A stretch of DNA of 23,832 nucleotides from Chara braunii (Eukaryota > Streptophyta > Charophyceae > Charales > Characeae): positions 941,659 to 965,490 of the forward strand of contig BFEA01000054.1 of the NCBI GenBank assembly GCA_003427395.1, in the 5' to 3' direction. Position 1 is the stretch's first letter, and every line of letters starts with the position of its first letter. The notes beneath the pieces were generated by a model. The model ran no database searches and was not told where the DNA came from. It saw nothing but the letters and a program-made list of their open reading frames with translations. A program made the position numbers and the translations under genes. This document shows positions 1 to 8,901 of the stretch, one piece after another.

Positions 1-917
1 CCCCCCCCGAACTGCGTTGTCGAGGGCATCGGTCCGGCACTACTCAAGTGCAGCGCGGGACCCTCCCGGCCGCGTCACGCAGGAGTTGGTTTTTAATCCT
101 TTGTCGCAAATATACATGGAGCTTCCGCAAACCGCTCCGGTCGAGTGCGCCAGCCATACCTCTCGCGAGCCCCTACGATAGGATAGGGCCTACGGGAGGC
201 ACGACTTACCTCCACCTTACGGGAGCTGTCACCCCCCTTCTGTGGGCGTATCCCCGCCGAGCTACCAGTCCACAGTACGAAAGCTGATCAGCTGCAATCG
301 CAGAGGTGGACAAGCCAAGGGCGTTTCTCGTTCGCTGTAGCATAGGGGGTACGCGTGGTATTACGCCTCTATCGAACCCGCGCGCGAACTGACATCTTGG
401 GGGGGCTGAGGTCCTAAGCGCGACTCGTCGCCGGTCGACTAGGACGCATCCCACACACCACGCGCACACCACTATAAAGAACATAAAAATAAAGACACGC
501 ACACACATACGTATACATATACATATACAGAATGAAACTGAACAAACAACGCGACAACGCTCCTAGTCCCTCGGTAGCCATCCCATAACTTTCTAACACG
601 AAAATCGGATAGGCGTTGGGCGCGGGCCTCAGTATAAAACCGCGAGGACGCCAGATCTACTCATATCGACTCGCAATGCATGAATGCGCAAGCAGTCTTG
701 AAGATGACGTACTATGTAGTGCCCATAATCAAGTGGCCTCTCATGGATCAGAGTACCGCTCATGACACTCAAGTGTCAGACTCAAAGTGTCGTGGGGGTC
801 TACTCCCTCACGATATTGCACGGCTGAAGGAATAGCCGTGCGGCCTCCGCGAGACCTTCGACTTTTGGCCTGAGCGTCTCGGCAGGCATGACAAATAGGC
901 TCTGCGAGGAGGGAAAT
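1..917 (+). mobile_element. Dispersed retroelement-like repeat, copy A
   Basis: Most of this stretch matches, in reverse complement, the sequence at about 15480-16350 (copy C). Shared landmarks are 'CATCGGTC' near 29, 'GTGCGCCA' near 155, 'GATAGGG' near 181, 'GTAGCATAGGGGGTAC' near 337, 'GACTAGGACG' near 437, 'CCCATAACTTTC' near 583 and 'GCATGAATGCGCAAGC' near 678. The first 150 bases also match the LTR end at 9389-9540 in reverse complement. A TATAAAA sits near 632. An 8-bp perfect hairpin (818-825 with 834-841) lies in the distal part. A purine stretch near 906-916 aligns with the polypurine tract of copy C. No reverse transcriptase, gag or integrase reading frame is visible, so this is a degenerate or non-autonomous piece, probably LTR-retrotransposon derived. 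The left end is cut by the window. Confidence 0.6.
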
Positions 918-1091
918 TCATTCCCTGCGGAGTTTAGGGCTTAGGGTGTCCTCGACAAGGACCTTGAATCCCGGCCCAGGACCAACGCCCAACTAATAAA
1001 TTATGAACATTTTTCTCCCTTTTCTCAACCTCAACCCCTATTTAATCCTTAATACGTGGACCCCTCAGGTCTTGCGTACTTTCGATACAGG
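918..1091. other. Unassigned spacer
   Basis: Non-genic spacer between repeat copy A and the CA/TA microsatellite. I see no supported reading frame or structured element. Confidence 0.5.
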
Positions 1092-1107
1092 TACACACAC
1101 ACACACG

Positions 1108-1164
<57 letters not shown>
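1092..1164. repeat. (CA)n then (TA)n compound microsatellite
   Basis: About 30 bases of CA repeat run directly into about 44 bases of TA repeat. The stub of the TA-tailed retroelement follows immediately. Confidence 0.95.
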
Positions 1165-1166
<2 letters not shown>

Positions 1167-1217
1167 CCCTCTCTGCCTACGGTTTACCGGGCAGTTCTAC
1201 TTGACGATATATATATA
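1165..1217 (+). mobile_element. 5'-truncated stub of the TA-tailed retroelement (copy X)
   Basis: Bases 1165-1208 carry the module 'GTTTACCGGGCAGTTCT' ending in 'TTGACGA' and followed by (TA)n. The same module, on the opposite strand, ends the two longer copies at 14052-14160 and 14213-14283, each also followed by (TA)n. Three copies with a common 3' end, a (TA)n tail and variable 5' truncation are what a target-primed retroelement leaves behind. This copy keeps only the last 44 bases. Confidence 0.6.
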
Positions 1218-1989
1218 CAGGGTTGCTGGTGTTCGGGACGGGACGAACGTCCGAACCCGAACGCCCGAACGTACGGGACCCTTTCGGGAGGCGTTCGGCC
1301 GTTCGGGCCGAACGTGGACAAAAAAAAAAAAACACAAGAAAAAACAAAAGTTCAAAAAATTCTGAAAAAAAACTATGTTATGCAGACAAATAAAATAAAC
1401 AACATTTGCCTGAGCACTATATCCAAATTCCTTACCACATTGGAAATAAAAATACAAAACAAAAAATAAATACGAATGATAAAAATAAGAAAAAGTAAAA
1501 AGAGAATTAAAATTAGTGAATGCACGAGCACGTTTCGACACCGCCATCTTTGGTGATTTTTTAATTTTTTATGGGAAATACAAATGCACTGAAAATTTAC
1601 ATTTGTGTGTTTCACATAATACAAAACTCAATAAAAAATTTTCAAAAAATAATAAAATTGTTTAGGCCCCGAAATAAAGTGAAAACAAAAAGTTAAAAGT
1701 TAAAAAAAACAAAATAGTGAGTGGGCGAGCATGCTTTGACACCACCATCTTTGGAGATTTTTAATTTTTTTCTCACTTCGCCAAATGACTTAAAAATTTA
1801 TGGACAAGTACCTCAGGTCAGAAAGAACTCACAAAAACAAAATCAGAAAAAAACAAATATTTTTAGGCCCCGAAATATGTTTTGGCGGAGCTCGAACCCG
1901 GAGGGGTTCGGCCCCCGAACGGGACCCCGAACGCCCGAACGTTCGGGGGTCAGTCCGGCCCCCCCCGAACATTTGGCCCGGTAACCCTG
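1218..1989. mobile_element. hAT-like non-autonomous DNA transposon
   Basis: The ends are imperfect terminal inverted repeats: 'CAGGGTTGCTGG' at 1218-1229, and the reverse complement of 'CCGGTAACCCTG' at 1978-1989 (10 of 12 match). Flanks are TATATATA (1210-1217) and TATATATG (1990-1997), a 7-of-8 match to an 8-bp target duplication, although the (TA)n context makes this weak. CAGGG termini with 8-bp duplications are typical of hAT elements. GAACG/CGTTC motifs cluster just inside both ends (about 1228-1318 and 1888-1972), like subterminal transposase-binding clusters. The interior is AT-rich, carries an internal near-duplication around 'CCATCTTTGG' (near 1544 and 1745), and has no transposase frame. 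The body recurs at 14281-14815. Confidence 0.65.
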
Positions 1990-1991
1990 TA

Positions 1992-2055
<64 letters not shown>
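1990..2055. repeat. (TA)n microsatellite
   Basis: TA tract with a few interruptions (TATG, TACA), flanking the hAT-like element. It is probably the right half of the tract into which the element inserted. Confidence 0.95.
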
Positions 2056-2058
<3 letters not shown>

Positions 2059-2687
2059 GGAGATAGTATGTGACGATCACTTCTCACAATCATAGTGCGG
2101 CTCCTCATAACCATATGTATATGTGTGATCGCAGACAGTCAAATCCAAAATCCGAACCACAGAACATACTTGCAATCACATCAAAGAGTCAAACAAAAGT
2201 CCATGCACTACACGGGGGCAACTCCAACCAATCTCTATACTCATACCCCTCGCTTTAGCCATGCAAACCCCAACCTACTGTCCAGCCAACCATAATTAAA
2301 TACTCAGTACCTTTGTTAACGGTGAAACCTTAATAAAACAATAAAATCACCAGGGCTAAAGCCTTCTAGGTTGAGTATTGAGGGTGAGTTGGAATGGAGT
2401 CGTAAACCGACGAATTGACAATTGACCTGTTATCAGTGATAACAGAAGGTGATCCTCGTGGGATTAAAGCTAAATCTAGTCCAAAAAATTCATGAATCGA
2501 ATCGTTCAAAGAAGGATCTGTAACACGAAACAGACCAATGTCCAGGCTAAACTTATAATCGCACAAGGAATTATCTCCATACCCTGTTCTTACAGAAATC
2601 CTCCTGATAACCAAGCCTAAGTCTATCCCTGCGCACGTGCTCAAGAAAAAAAAGCAGACCTTTGGCATCATCTTCCCTACCTAGGGT
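2056..2687. other. Non-genic stretch
   Basis: No recognisable gene. A 101-codon minus-strand reading frame at 2366-2671 has a real ATG but resembles nothing I know and sits beside an LTR-like boundary. If the boundary at 2708 is real, this would be the leader and internal side of that element on the minus strand. Confidence 0.4.
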
Positions 2688-2712
2688 GAATCGCCAGAAT
2701 CGCCACCTGTCG
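2688..2712 (-). other. Possible LTR end and degenerate primer-binding site
   Basis: On the minus strand the order is 'CGACA', a GG spacer, then 'TGGCGATTCTGGCGATTC'. The same arrangement (CGACA, GG, TGGCGCC...) occurs at the clearer LTR end at 9369-9393. The site resembles the tRNA-Arg-type primer-binding sites used by Tat/Ogre-like Ty3 elements only over its first part. It is also a 9-bp tandem duplication, so the match is weak. The LTR would extend rightward from 2708, but I did not find its other end. Confidence 0.35.
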
Positions 2713-2714
2713 AA

Positions 2715-3290
2715 ATATAATCTAACTCCTCTAACTTAAGAAAATTTCGTCAGCGCTTCCCGTAGGAAAAGTGTCATCGCAAAATTTATACTAGCTTAAA
2801 AATCAAACTTTTGGATTCCAGAAAGTCAAAATTTGTCTAACTCCTTGAATTAGTAAAACTTTGGGCAGCACTTCCTTCAGAAAGGAAGACTTTCCATATT
2901 TATACTAAGCCAGATATGAACTCAAACATAAAATGTGAGTCCTGCTAAGACAAAATTTAACCAACTCCTTAGATTTGTAAAAATTTCGGCAGCGATTCCC
3001 GTAGAGAAAGTGTTATTCCAAGATTTATACAAAGCTAAGTTTATAATCTGAAATGACTTTGACTCTTCAAAGCCCAATTTTGTCTAACTCCCTGAATTAG
3101 CAAAAATTTGGGTAACACTTCCTTTAGAAAAAGAGGCTTTCCAGATTTTTACTAAGTCAAAGAGTAAAAAAGAACTGGATCCTAAAGAAGACGAAGTTTT
3201 GACTAACTCCTTGGTTTTGTAGAAATTTCGGCAGCGCTTCCCGTAGAGAAAGTAACTTACCAAGATTTATACAAGACCAAGTAAAAATAC
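2715..3290. repeat. Tandem array of ~120-bp units alternating A-B-A-B-A
   Basis: Five units begin with C(T/C)AACTCC at 2722, 2837, 2961, 3084 and 3203, spaced 115-124 bases. Units 1, 3 and 5 (type A) carry 'AATTTCGKCAGCG' then 'TTCCCGTAG'. Units 2 and 4 (type B) carry 'TTTGGG' then 'ACACTTCCTT' or 'GCACTTCCTT', then AGAAA and CTTTCC. All share 'ATTTATAC' or a close variant near the end of the unit. Alternating unit types show a two-unit higher-order repeat. A related 'CGGCAGAGCTCCCG' occurs once at about 4580. Confidence 0.9.
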
Positions 3291-3567
3291 AGGATCCGAG
3301 AAAATGCAAAAAATGATTTAAGTAAAATAAACTTAACTCAGAAAATGCAGGAATTGAAACTAAACTCCTATGACTCTAGCAAGTGACGAGCAACTAAAGA
3401 AACTATCTATCCACTGAAACTCAGAATAAGTAGTGACATCACTCAGTCACATGCAGACCAGACAACAAAGGTAAGTACCCTCACCATCCCCAAGTCAACT
3501 TAACAAACAATAGTTCATAGTCTTTCAATGATTTATCCCCTTATACCCAACTTACATAGGGCATAAA
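3291..3567. other. Spacer between tandem array and stem-loop array
   Basis: AT-rich, no recognisable gene or structured element. It contains a splice-donor-like AAGGTAAGT at about 3468-3476. Confidence 0.4.
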
Positions 3568-4292
3568 GCTAGACCACCTCAACTTATGAAACATGTCTAG
3601 CCCAACCATGAAGTATACACAAACAAAGGGCACAACAATTTTTCTCTTCTTTGGGCATATGGCTAGGCCACCCTAGCCGCCCTGAACTGTTTAAGTATCC
3701 AAAATTTATATCATTGTCTGCACTTAATATTTTGAGGTAGCATATAACTGAGCCGATCATCTTCAGCTCAAGACTCAGTCTGCCCCTTCGTACCACATGT
3801 TTTATTCTTAATTATTACTTTCTGCAGTTGGTGATAAACTATAGTCAGACCACCGAAACTTATGGATCCCTGTCTGACTAGCCTGTTCGTAGATAATATA
3901 ATAATAGAGTATAACTAAGTTATAACCTTCTAGTTCCAGCATGTGCGAGGCGTTGGACCAAGACCACCCAAACTTATGGAACATGTCTTGATCCTCAGCC
4001 TGGTTCATTTCTCTCAAAGCCAAAGCAGGAAGAGGTTGAAGCACAAAAACTTATGGAACATGCTCAGACCTCCTCGTTCAGGAACTAAAGAAACTGACAA
4101 AAACTCAAAGTAAGCAAGGCGACCAAGCCACCCAAACTTATGGAACATGATTGGCCCCTGAAAAGTCAACCACAGTCAGCCCTCACAAGTCAGAGCAACC
4201 AGACCACCCAATCTTATGGAACATGTCTGGTCCTCCAGACAATTCAAAATAAACATAGCACTGGGCCTTCCCAAACTTATGGAACTGACCCA
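3568..4292. repeat. Array of seven stem-loops with conserved loop and covarying stems
   Basis: Seven copies share a 19-21-base loop close to CACCCAAACTTATGGAACAT. Arms are: 3568-3574/3595-3601 GCTAGAC/GTCTAGC (perfect 7 bp); 3842-3850/3872-3880 TAGTCAGAC/GTCTGACTA (perfect 9 bp); 3955-3964/3985-3994 GGACCAAGAC/GTCTTGATCC (9 of 10); 4032-4042/4062-4072 (9 of 11 including one G-U); 4118-4128/4149-4159 (core CCAA/TTGG, several mismatches); 4198-4204/4225-4231 ACCAGAC/GTCTGGT (perfect 7 bp); 4262-4266/4287-4292 TGGGC/GACCCA with a bulged A. The loop is nearly constant while both arms change together, so pairing is preserved rather than sequence. Spacing is irregular (about 60-110 bases, once 277). 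No protein frame spans the array. Strand and function are unknown. Confidence 0.8.
3661..3678. repeat. Short hairpin, possible collapsed copy of the array stem-loop
   Basis: GGCTAGG (3661-3667) pairs perfectly with CCTAGCC (3672-3678) around a CCAC loop. The stem and the start of the loop resemble array copy 1 with most of the loop missing. Confidence 0.5.
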
Positions 4293-4940
4293 ACCTTTGG
4301 TTGACCCGGTTAAACTTCATGCAATACAACCTTTCTCCCACCCTTCCCCCAGATGCAACCCCACAATCTGCTTTCAGTCAGACAATAAACTGAAATTGAC
4401 ATTGTACATGCATTCCTTTACTTAGTCTTGTTATGTCTTGAAGAGAAAACAAGATCATAGGGACAGGCATACATACGCTAACCAAACTACAGGGGAATAG
4501 GCAAACATGGGTGTAGTGGGTTATACATATAGAGATAGTTTACCTGATGGTTCCCTGCCTCCAGAACCTCGCCTAGGTTCCGGCAGAGCTCCCGCAATCG
4601 GTGGGATGACTCCCCACAGAGCCTTCCTGCGGTCCTACAGGTTGCAATCCCGCCTGCCGCCTTCCTCTCACAACTGGATTAAAGTTAGAGCAAGAAAGGC
4701 AGAAGATAGGGGTTTAAGACTCTCGAGCTACAAGAAGGGGACAACTCAACTCCCAGGAGAGGGCCTTGATACCTTCACTCGCTTGAGGGTCCCGCAATGG
4801 CAACCAATGTAACAGCTTGTTCAACTTCTGACGTCGAACTGCCGAAATCAATCCCCTGACGATCTCCCAAATCGTAGCACTAGCCCCCTACTTGTCCAGC
4901 CTGACCACCTCCTCAAGTCTCAACACCTTTCCTCAGCCCA
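4293..4940. other. Non-genic stretch
   Basis: No recognisable gene. A 101-codon ATG frame at 4507-4812 (+) has no family resemblance and mixed, proline/arginine-rich composition typical of a chance frame. A degenerate relative of the type-A array core lies near 4580. Confidence 0.4.
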
Positions 4941-5560
4941 GTCCCGGCTGCACAGCAGTCTGAATCAGTCAACAACAGCAAGCAGTAATATGTAGTAACC
5001 AGCAACAACAACCCGCATGCAGCAACAGTACACAGCGACGGTTAATAGCAACAACAGTAGTTGCCAGCAGCAACAGTCCTCACACAGTATGCAGCTGTAG
5101 TTTGTGCACGGTCAATAGCAATAGCAACTGTGCACAGTCAAAAACAGCAACAACTGTTCTTGCCCAGCAACCGAACACAGCAGTAGTACACAACGACGGT
5201 CAACGGCAACAGTAGCAGCGGTAGTCCGTGCTCAGTCCGCAGCAGCAACAACTTCCCTCTCAGAAATGGTGTGTGCAGACCGGAGTATGCAGTAGTACGG
5301 CGCCGTGGAACACAACAGTACTCACGGTACCACCCGCAGCAGCAACCCACAGTACGCATAGCAGGAGAAACTCGTCAGAGGCTCAGTTGGAGAGTCATAG
5401 TGGGCATAGCAAAAATACTGCACATGCAGCAACGAAATGCAATAGTAGTAGCCCTGTCAAGACTCGTCCGCCATAGTACCACAGATTCGCAATAGTTGCT
5501 GTGCGTACAACACACAGCGTACAACAGTAGCAACGGTACTTCGAGTACACGGTGGCCCCG
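4941..5560. repeat. Degenerate CAG/CAA/CAN-rich imperfect tandem region
   Basis: Dense AGCAACA, CAGTAGT and CAACAGT motifs repeat irregularly. A loosely repeated block recurs: 'ACACAGCGACGGTTAATAGC' near 5030 and 'ACACAACGACGGTCAACGGC' near 5188. No frame stays open through the region, so a polyglutamine protein is not supported. Similar CAA-rich sequence occurs at about 10680-10830. Confidence 0.7.
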
Positions 5561-6330
5561 TTGATCTCAGCAGCAGTAAGTCGATTCTAGTGTGGGCCTC
5601 ACACGTAGATGCACGACCGTAGAGCTGTTGTTTTCAGCACCACCCTAGCCTCCACAATCTGCCCTCATACTGCACATCAGATGCTCGTGACCGGGCTCGT
5701 AGTAGTCAGCAATCTTCAACAGTATGCCGCCCTCTACTGCAACAGTAGCCTAGCCCCCGGCCCATGTCTCATCTCATACCCCTCCATTCTGTATGGCAAA
5801 CAACAAACAGGTCAGCAGGTAAGTCTGCAGCCCCTGCACTAGACCTCACTCTAGCTTCGTACAATATGGGGGCTAGCACACCGGCTAACAGGTAAGTCAC
5901 AAGCCCGGCGAGCGAACCCCTGCTACTTCAACCAATAGGTTGAGCAAGCTTCTAGATGAATCTAACTACCAAAACAAGTGCTCATTCACCCCCCCCCCCC
6001 CCCCTCGACTCTTTTTGCTCAAATGCGTCGGCCCATAAGCAGGTCTCTGGCTTTGCAACTGCCACCACGCTTTTTCCAACTACAGGGTGAACAACTCACC
6101 AACCAACAGGTACGTACCCAACATGCAGAGTGAGCACATATCTTCCACCCGAACACGGACAGGACAGATACACGTCGGACTCCCCTCACTAAGCTTCCCC
6201 TTCACGCTCAATCTCCACTCCTCATAGCTCCGAGACTATGACCCATAGTAAACTCAAAGACCACCTTCGAGTCGTGTGCATAGAGAAACGACCAGAGGCT
6301 ACTCCTATCGACAGATTGAGCATATTAGAA
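5561..6330. other. Non-genic stretch with a poly-C run
   Basis: No recognisable gene. It includes a C homopolymer at about 5989-6004 and three splice-donor-like CAGGTAAGT/CAGGTACGT motifs near 5817, 5889 and 6108. Confidence 0.4.
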
Positions 6331-6364
6331 TGAATCTTCCATTAGACTACAGAAAGATACATTG
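6331..6364. repeat. Dispersed hairpin motif, copy 1
   Basis: TGAATCTTCC at 6331-6340 and AGAAAGATACATTG from 6351 match the motif at 8871-8901. The downstream sequence to about 6450 also aligns loosely with 8902-8990, so the motif belongs to a longer degenerate repeat. Confidence 0.55.
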
Positions 6365-7248
6365 TCATTTTTTCCCTAATCTTCACGTAGCCCCTCATCT
6401 ACACATCGCAGAAATCAGCCTTCGGACTCCCAATCCGCCGCCACCATTGGATTCGCACTATCTACAGAAGAGCGAGCGAGACGCATTCTCTCATCCCCCG
6501 CTGTAGTCTACTTCCCGCCATATCCGCGCAGCTCACCTTTTCCTACTGACTCTTAATTTACTAATTCTTGTCTTATTCTAACCACAGATTTGAACTCGCG
6601 ATCTCCCCAAACTCCCACGTAGGCTCTTTCTTTCTTCAAATCCGCTCAGGGGTGAACGAAATATGTCTGTTTCTCTCTCCTTCTTTTCTCCTTCCACCAT
6701 GTCCTCGCGCACCAGCTCTTTCTCTTACCTCACTATCTTCTTACTACCTACCCAATCCGACTTTATATTTGAGGTCGCCCACCTCTGAAACCCATATCTC
6801 GACTCCTCCCCCGTCGGATTCCATCAAGAATCACGTGCGCGGTCCTCCTCCCATTGTTTTTTTACCTAGCTCTGCACCATCTCCGATCCCCTTGCATGCA
6901 CCTAGCGCGACTTCCCGGCCAGAGTCACTCTCGCTATTGCTGCCCTCCACTTGGCTATCCCGCCACCTCTGTCCTCGACGTATTCCCTATCTCGTTATGC
7001 AGGTTAGCGCAACTCTCTAGCTCGTAGCTTCCGCGGTAGAGTAGTGTGCTAGTACCAAGATCCTCGACTATCCTACGAGGAACTTCGGAGGCAACTCACT
7101 ACCAGTCGGCTCGACTAATGTGTCGTTCGTATGCAAACCCCATGAGCAAAATGCACGCCACTATCGCTACGACCACCGTCATCGCTCCTACCCCTCAGCC
7201 CGACGACTAGGTCGCGCGACTGCCCGCCGCAAGTCGGACGACTTACGT
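6365..7248. other. Pyrimidine-rich non-genic stretch
   Basis: CT-rich on the plus strand. An open frame at 6568-7020 begins with TTG, is proline/serine/leucine-rich and matches nothing I know. A pol III B-box-like GTTCAAATC is present on the minus strand near 6589-6600, without a convincing A-box. Confidence 0.4.
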
Positions 7249-7252
7249 GCAT

Positions 7253-8169
7253 AACACAGGATTCGTGAAAACCCAACAAAACCACAAAACCCAACATTTT
7301 GTATAGAGTGAAAAAGTAGAAGTCAAACTTCTATTTCTGATTTAAAAAAAAACACAATTTTGACCACTTTCCGAGAGACAAGGCAAAAAATCAGGCAAAC
7401 AGTTGAGCGATCCTTGAGATGTGGAGGAAAACTCGTTCTTGCAAAAAATTTGTTATAGGACTATAAGTCATTATCAATAGACCTCCAGAAACGCAGAGCT
7501 CTAATAAAATAAACTCGAAAGTTGGTAAAAAAATAGTTTTAGTGAATTCTGGCATAAAGGACTATATATCGTTTTCAACATTTCTAGACTCTATAAAGCA
7601 ATTCTGGAAGTAATAAAAAAAAAAAAAAAAAAATCTAAAAAAATATATGTTATGTAAAATAATAGCACAAACAACTTTTGGCTCGGAGAAAGCTTCAAAT
7701 TCATAGTCAAACGCAAGTTGAAAATAAAAAACCAAACGAAAAAAAATAAAAAATAACATTTTAGAAAAAGGAAGTTTGTCCACAGATGGGATAATATGTT
7801 ATAGCGAACGTATTAACAAACAAGATAATATGTTCGGACGTTCGTCAAACCCTCAAACATGCTCGTCGTGATACACAACTTATAGGACTATACACATGAT
7901 CTTTTAAGATAATAAAAAACATGGATATTTCAATTTATAAATATACGATGCTCTGCCTAGTAATCATTTAGTGTGAGAAATTTTATTTTTTTCCTCGCCA
8001 CTTCCAGTGGTTCTCAATTTTTTTTATTTTTTATTTTATTTTTTGGTTTTTTTACATTGCAAAAAATCTAGCTCCTGTAGAAGGCCTAAAAACCGTACTC
8101 TCATAATACTAAATAAATTTCGTTCAAACCCAACATTTTTTTTTTTTGGGTTTTCACGAATCCTATGTT
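7253..8169. mobile_element. 917-bp non-autonomous TIR element with GCAT target duplication
   Basis: The terminal inverted repeats are 24 bp at 7253-7276 and 8146-8169, with 23 of 24 matching. Both contain AGGATTCGTGAAAACCCAA; the single difference is C versus T at the fifth base (AACAC/AACAT). GCAT lies immediately outside each end, at 7249-7252 and 8170-8173, as expected for a 4-bp target-site duplication. The interior is strongly AT-rich, has an A run near 7614, and repeats a 'TATAGGACTATA'-like motif at about 7455, 7558 and 7881. No transposase frame is present, so it must depend on an enzyme supplied elsewhere. The superfamily is unclear, since several families make 4-bp duplications. Confidence 0.85.
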
Positions 8170-8173
8170 GCAT

Positions 8174-8410
8174 GCGGATATCACTACCGGTCCCCGCTTG
8201 AGCCATCCGGCCCGCTGCTCAGACAGCGCTGACCACCTTTCGGGTTCCCAACGGGCATGCTCACACTCCAACCTCTCTCAGCAGCGCGTGGGTGGTAATA
8301 ATACCCCCACGACGGGCCCCAACCCTTGAGGTACCCTCCGTCTTGTGGGCTAATATCCCTATCGGGCCCACCCAGGAATTGAGCGGCCCAGACGATTCAT
8401 AATATTTGAT
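8174..8410. other. Non-genic, GC-richer flank
   Basis: No recognisable gene. 'CTATCGGGCCCAC' near 8358 resembles 'CATCGGGCCCACTATCGGGG' at 13139, suggesting a shared degenerate repeat. Confidence 0.35.
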
Positions 8411-8493
8411 TTTACTCATTAAGTTTCATCATCTGGGTTCAAACACGGGTCTGTACTTCAACAGTCCAATGGTGTACCCACTTAGCTAGGCTC
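8411..8493 (-). mobile_element. tRNA-derived SINE-like element, copy 1
   Basis: On the minus strand 'TAGCTAAGTGGGT' fits a pol III A-box and 'TGTTTGAACCC' a B-box at tRNA-like spacing. The shared tail 'CAGATGATGAAACTTAATG' follows. Anticodon-arm pairing is imperfect (CTGT/ACAG), so this is not a functional tRNA. Copies 2 and 3 share the layout. Confidence 0.6.
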
Positions 8494-8870
8494 TTGGGTC
8501 CTAGCAGCAGCCACGGTATCGCTGTCGAGCGCATCGGTCCCCTTTGGTGACAACTGCCTCGAGTTCATTCGTACCACCACTATAAGGCATCACGTACGAT
8601 TAGCCATGACGGGCATGAAGGGAGAATTGTGGGCGAGCAGCGGGCATAGTCTCTTCGGCAAGCAGCAACCCCACCAATTAGAATGGAATCTTTGTACGAG
8701 ACGAATGAATACGAGATGAGAGAGAAAAAGTGGAGGCGAGAACGACACGAAAATGAACACCAATACCGACGTAACTGTCAATATAACGATGATCAGCTCC
8801 TAGCCTAGCCTATCACCGTCGAGGATTCTATCTCGATTCTCAATGACTTCGTAACGAAAGGGGGTCAGAG
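8494..8870. other. Non-genic stretch
   Basis: No recognisable gene. 'GTCGAGCGCATCGGTCC' near 8525 matches the repeat A/B family (compare 22-37 and the reverse complement near 9525), so a fragment of that family lies here. 'GTAACGAAAG' near 8851 is shared with 11403. Confidence 0.4.
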
Positions 8871-8901
8871 TGTATCTTCCGCTGAAATATAGGAAGATAC
8901 A
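8871..8901. repeat. Dispersed hairpin motif, copy 2 (perfect stem)
   Basis: TGTATCTTCC (8871-8880) pairs perfectly with GGAAGATACA (8892-8901) around an 11-base loop. Three other copies are at 6331, 11413 and 11715. Confidence 0.75.

Noticed and set aside
300-380. tRNA-like boxes in repeat copies A and C
   Set aside because: An A-box-like sequence is present, but the B-box-like sequence is degenerate and the fold is poor. Not reported as a tRNA or SINE.
818-841. Perfect 8-bp hairpin as a transcription terminator
   Set aside because: No T run follows and bacterial-type terminators are not expected in this context. It is kept only as part of repeat copy A.
1003-1469. Plus-strand frames of 120 and 137 codons
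   Set aside because: They are translations of CA/TA microsatellite and transposon end sequence (His-Thr and Ile-Tyr runs).
3568-4292. CRISPR-like reading of the spaced repeats
   Set aside because: Spacing is irregular, the conserved part is a loop within varying palindromes, and the window is clearly eukaryotic.
6568-7020. 150-codon plus-strand frame
   Set aside because: TTG start and composition explained by pyrimidine-rich DNA.
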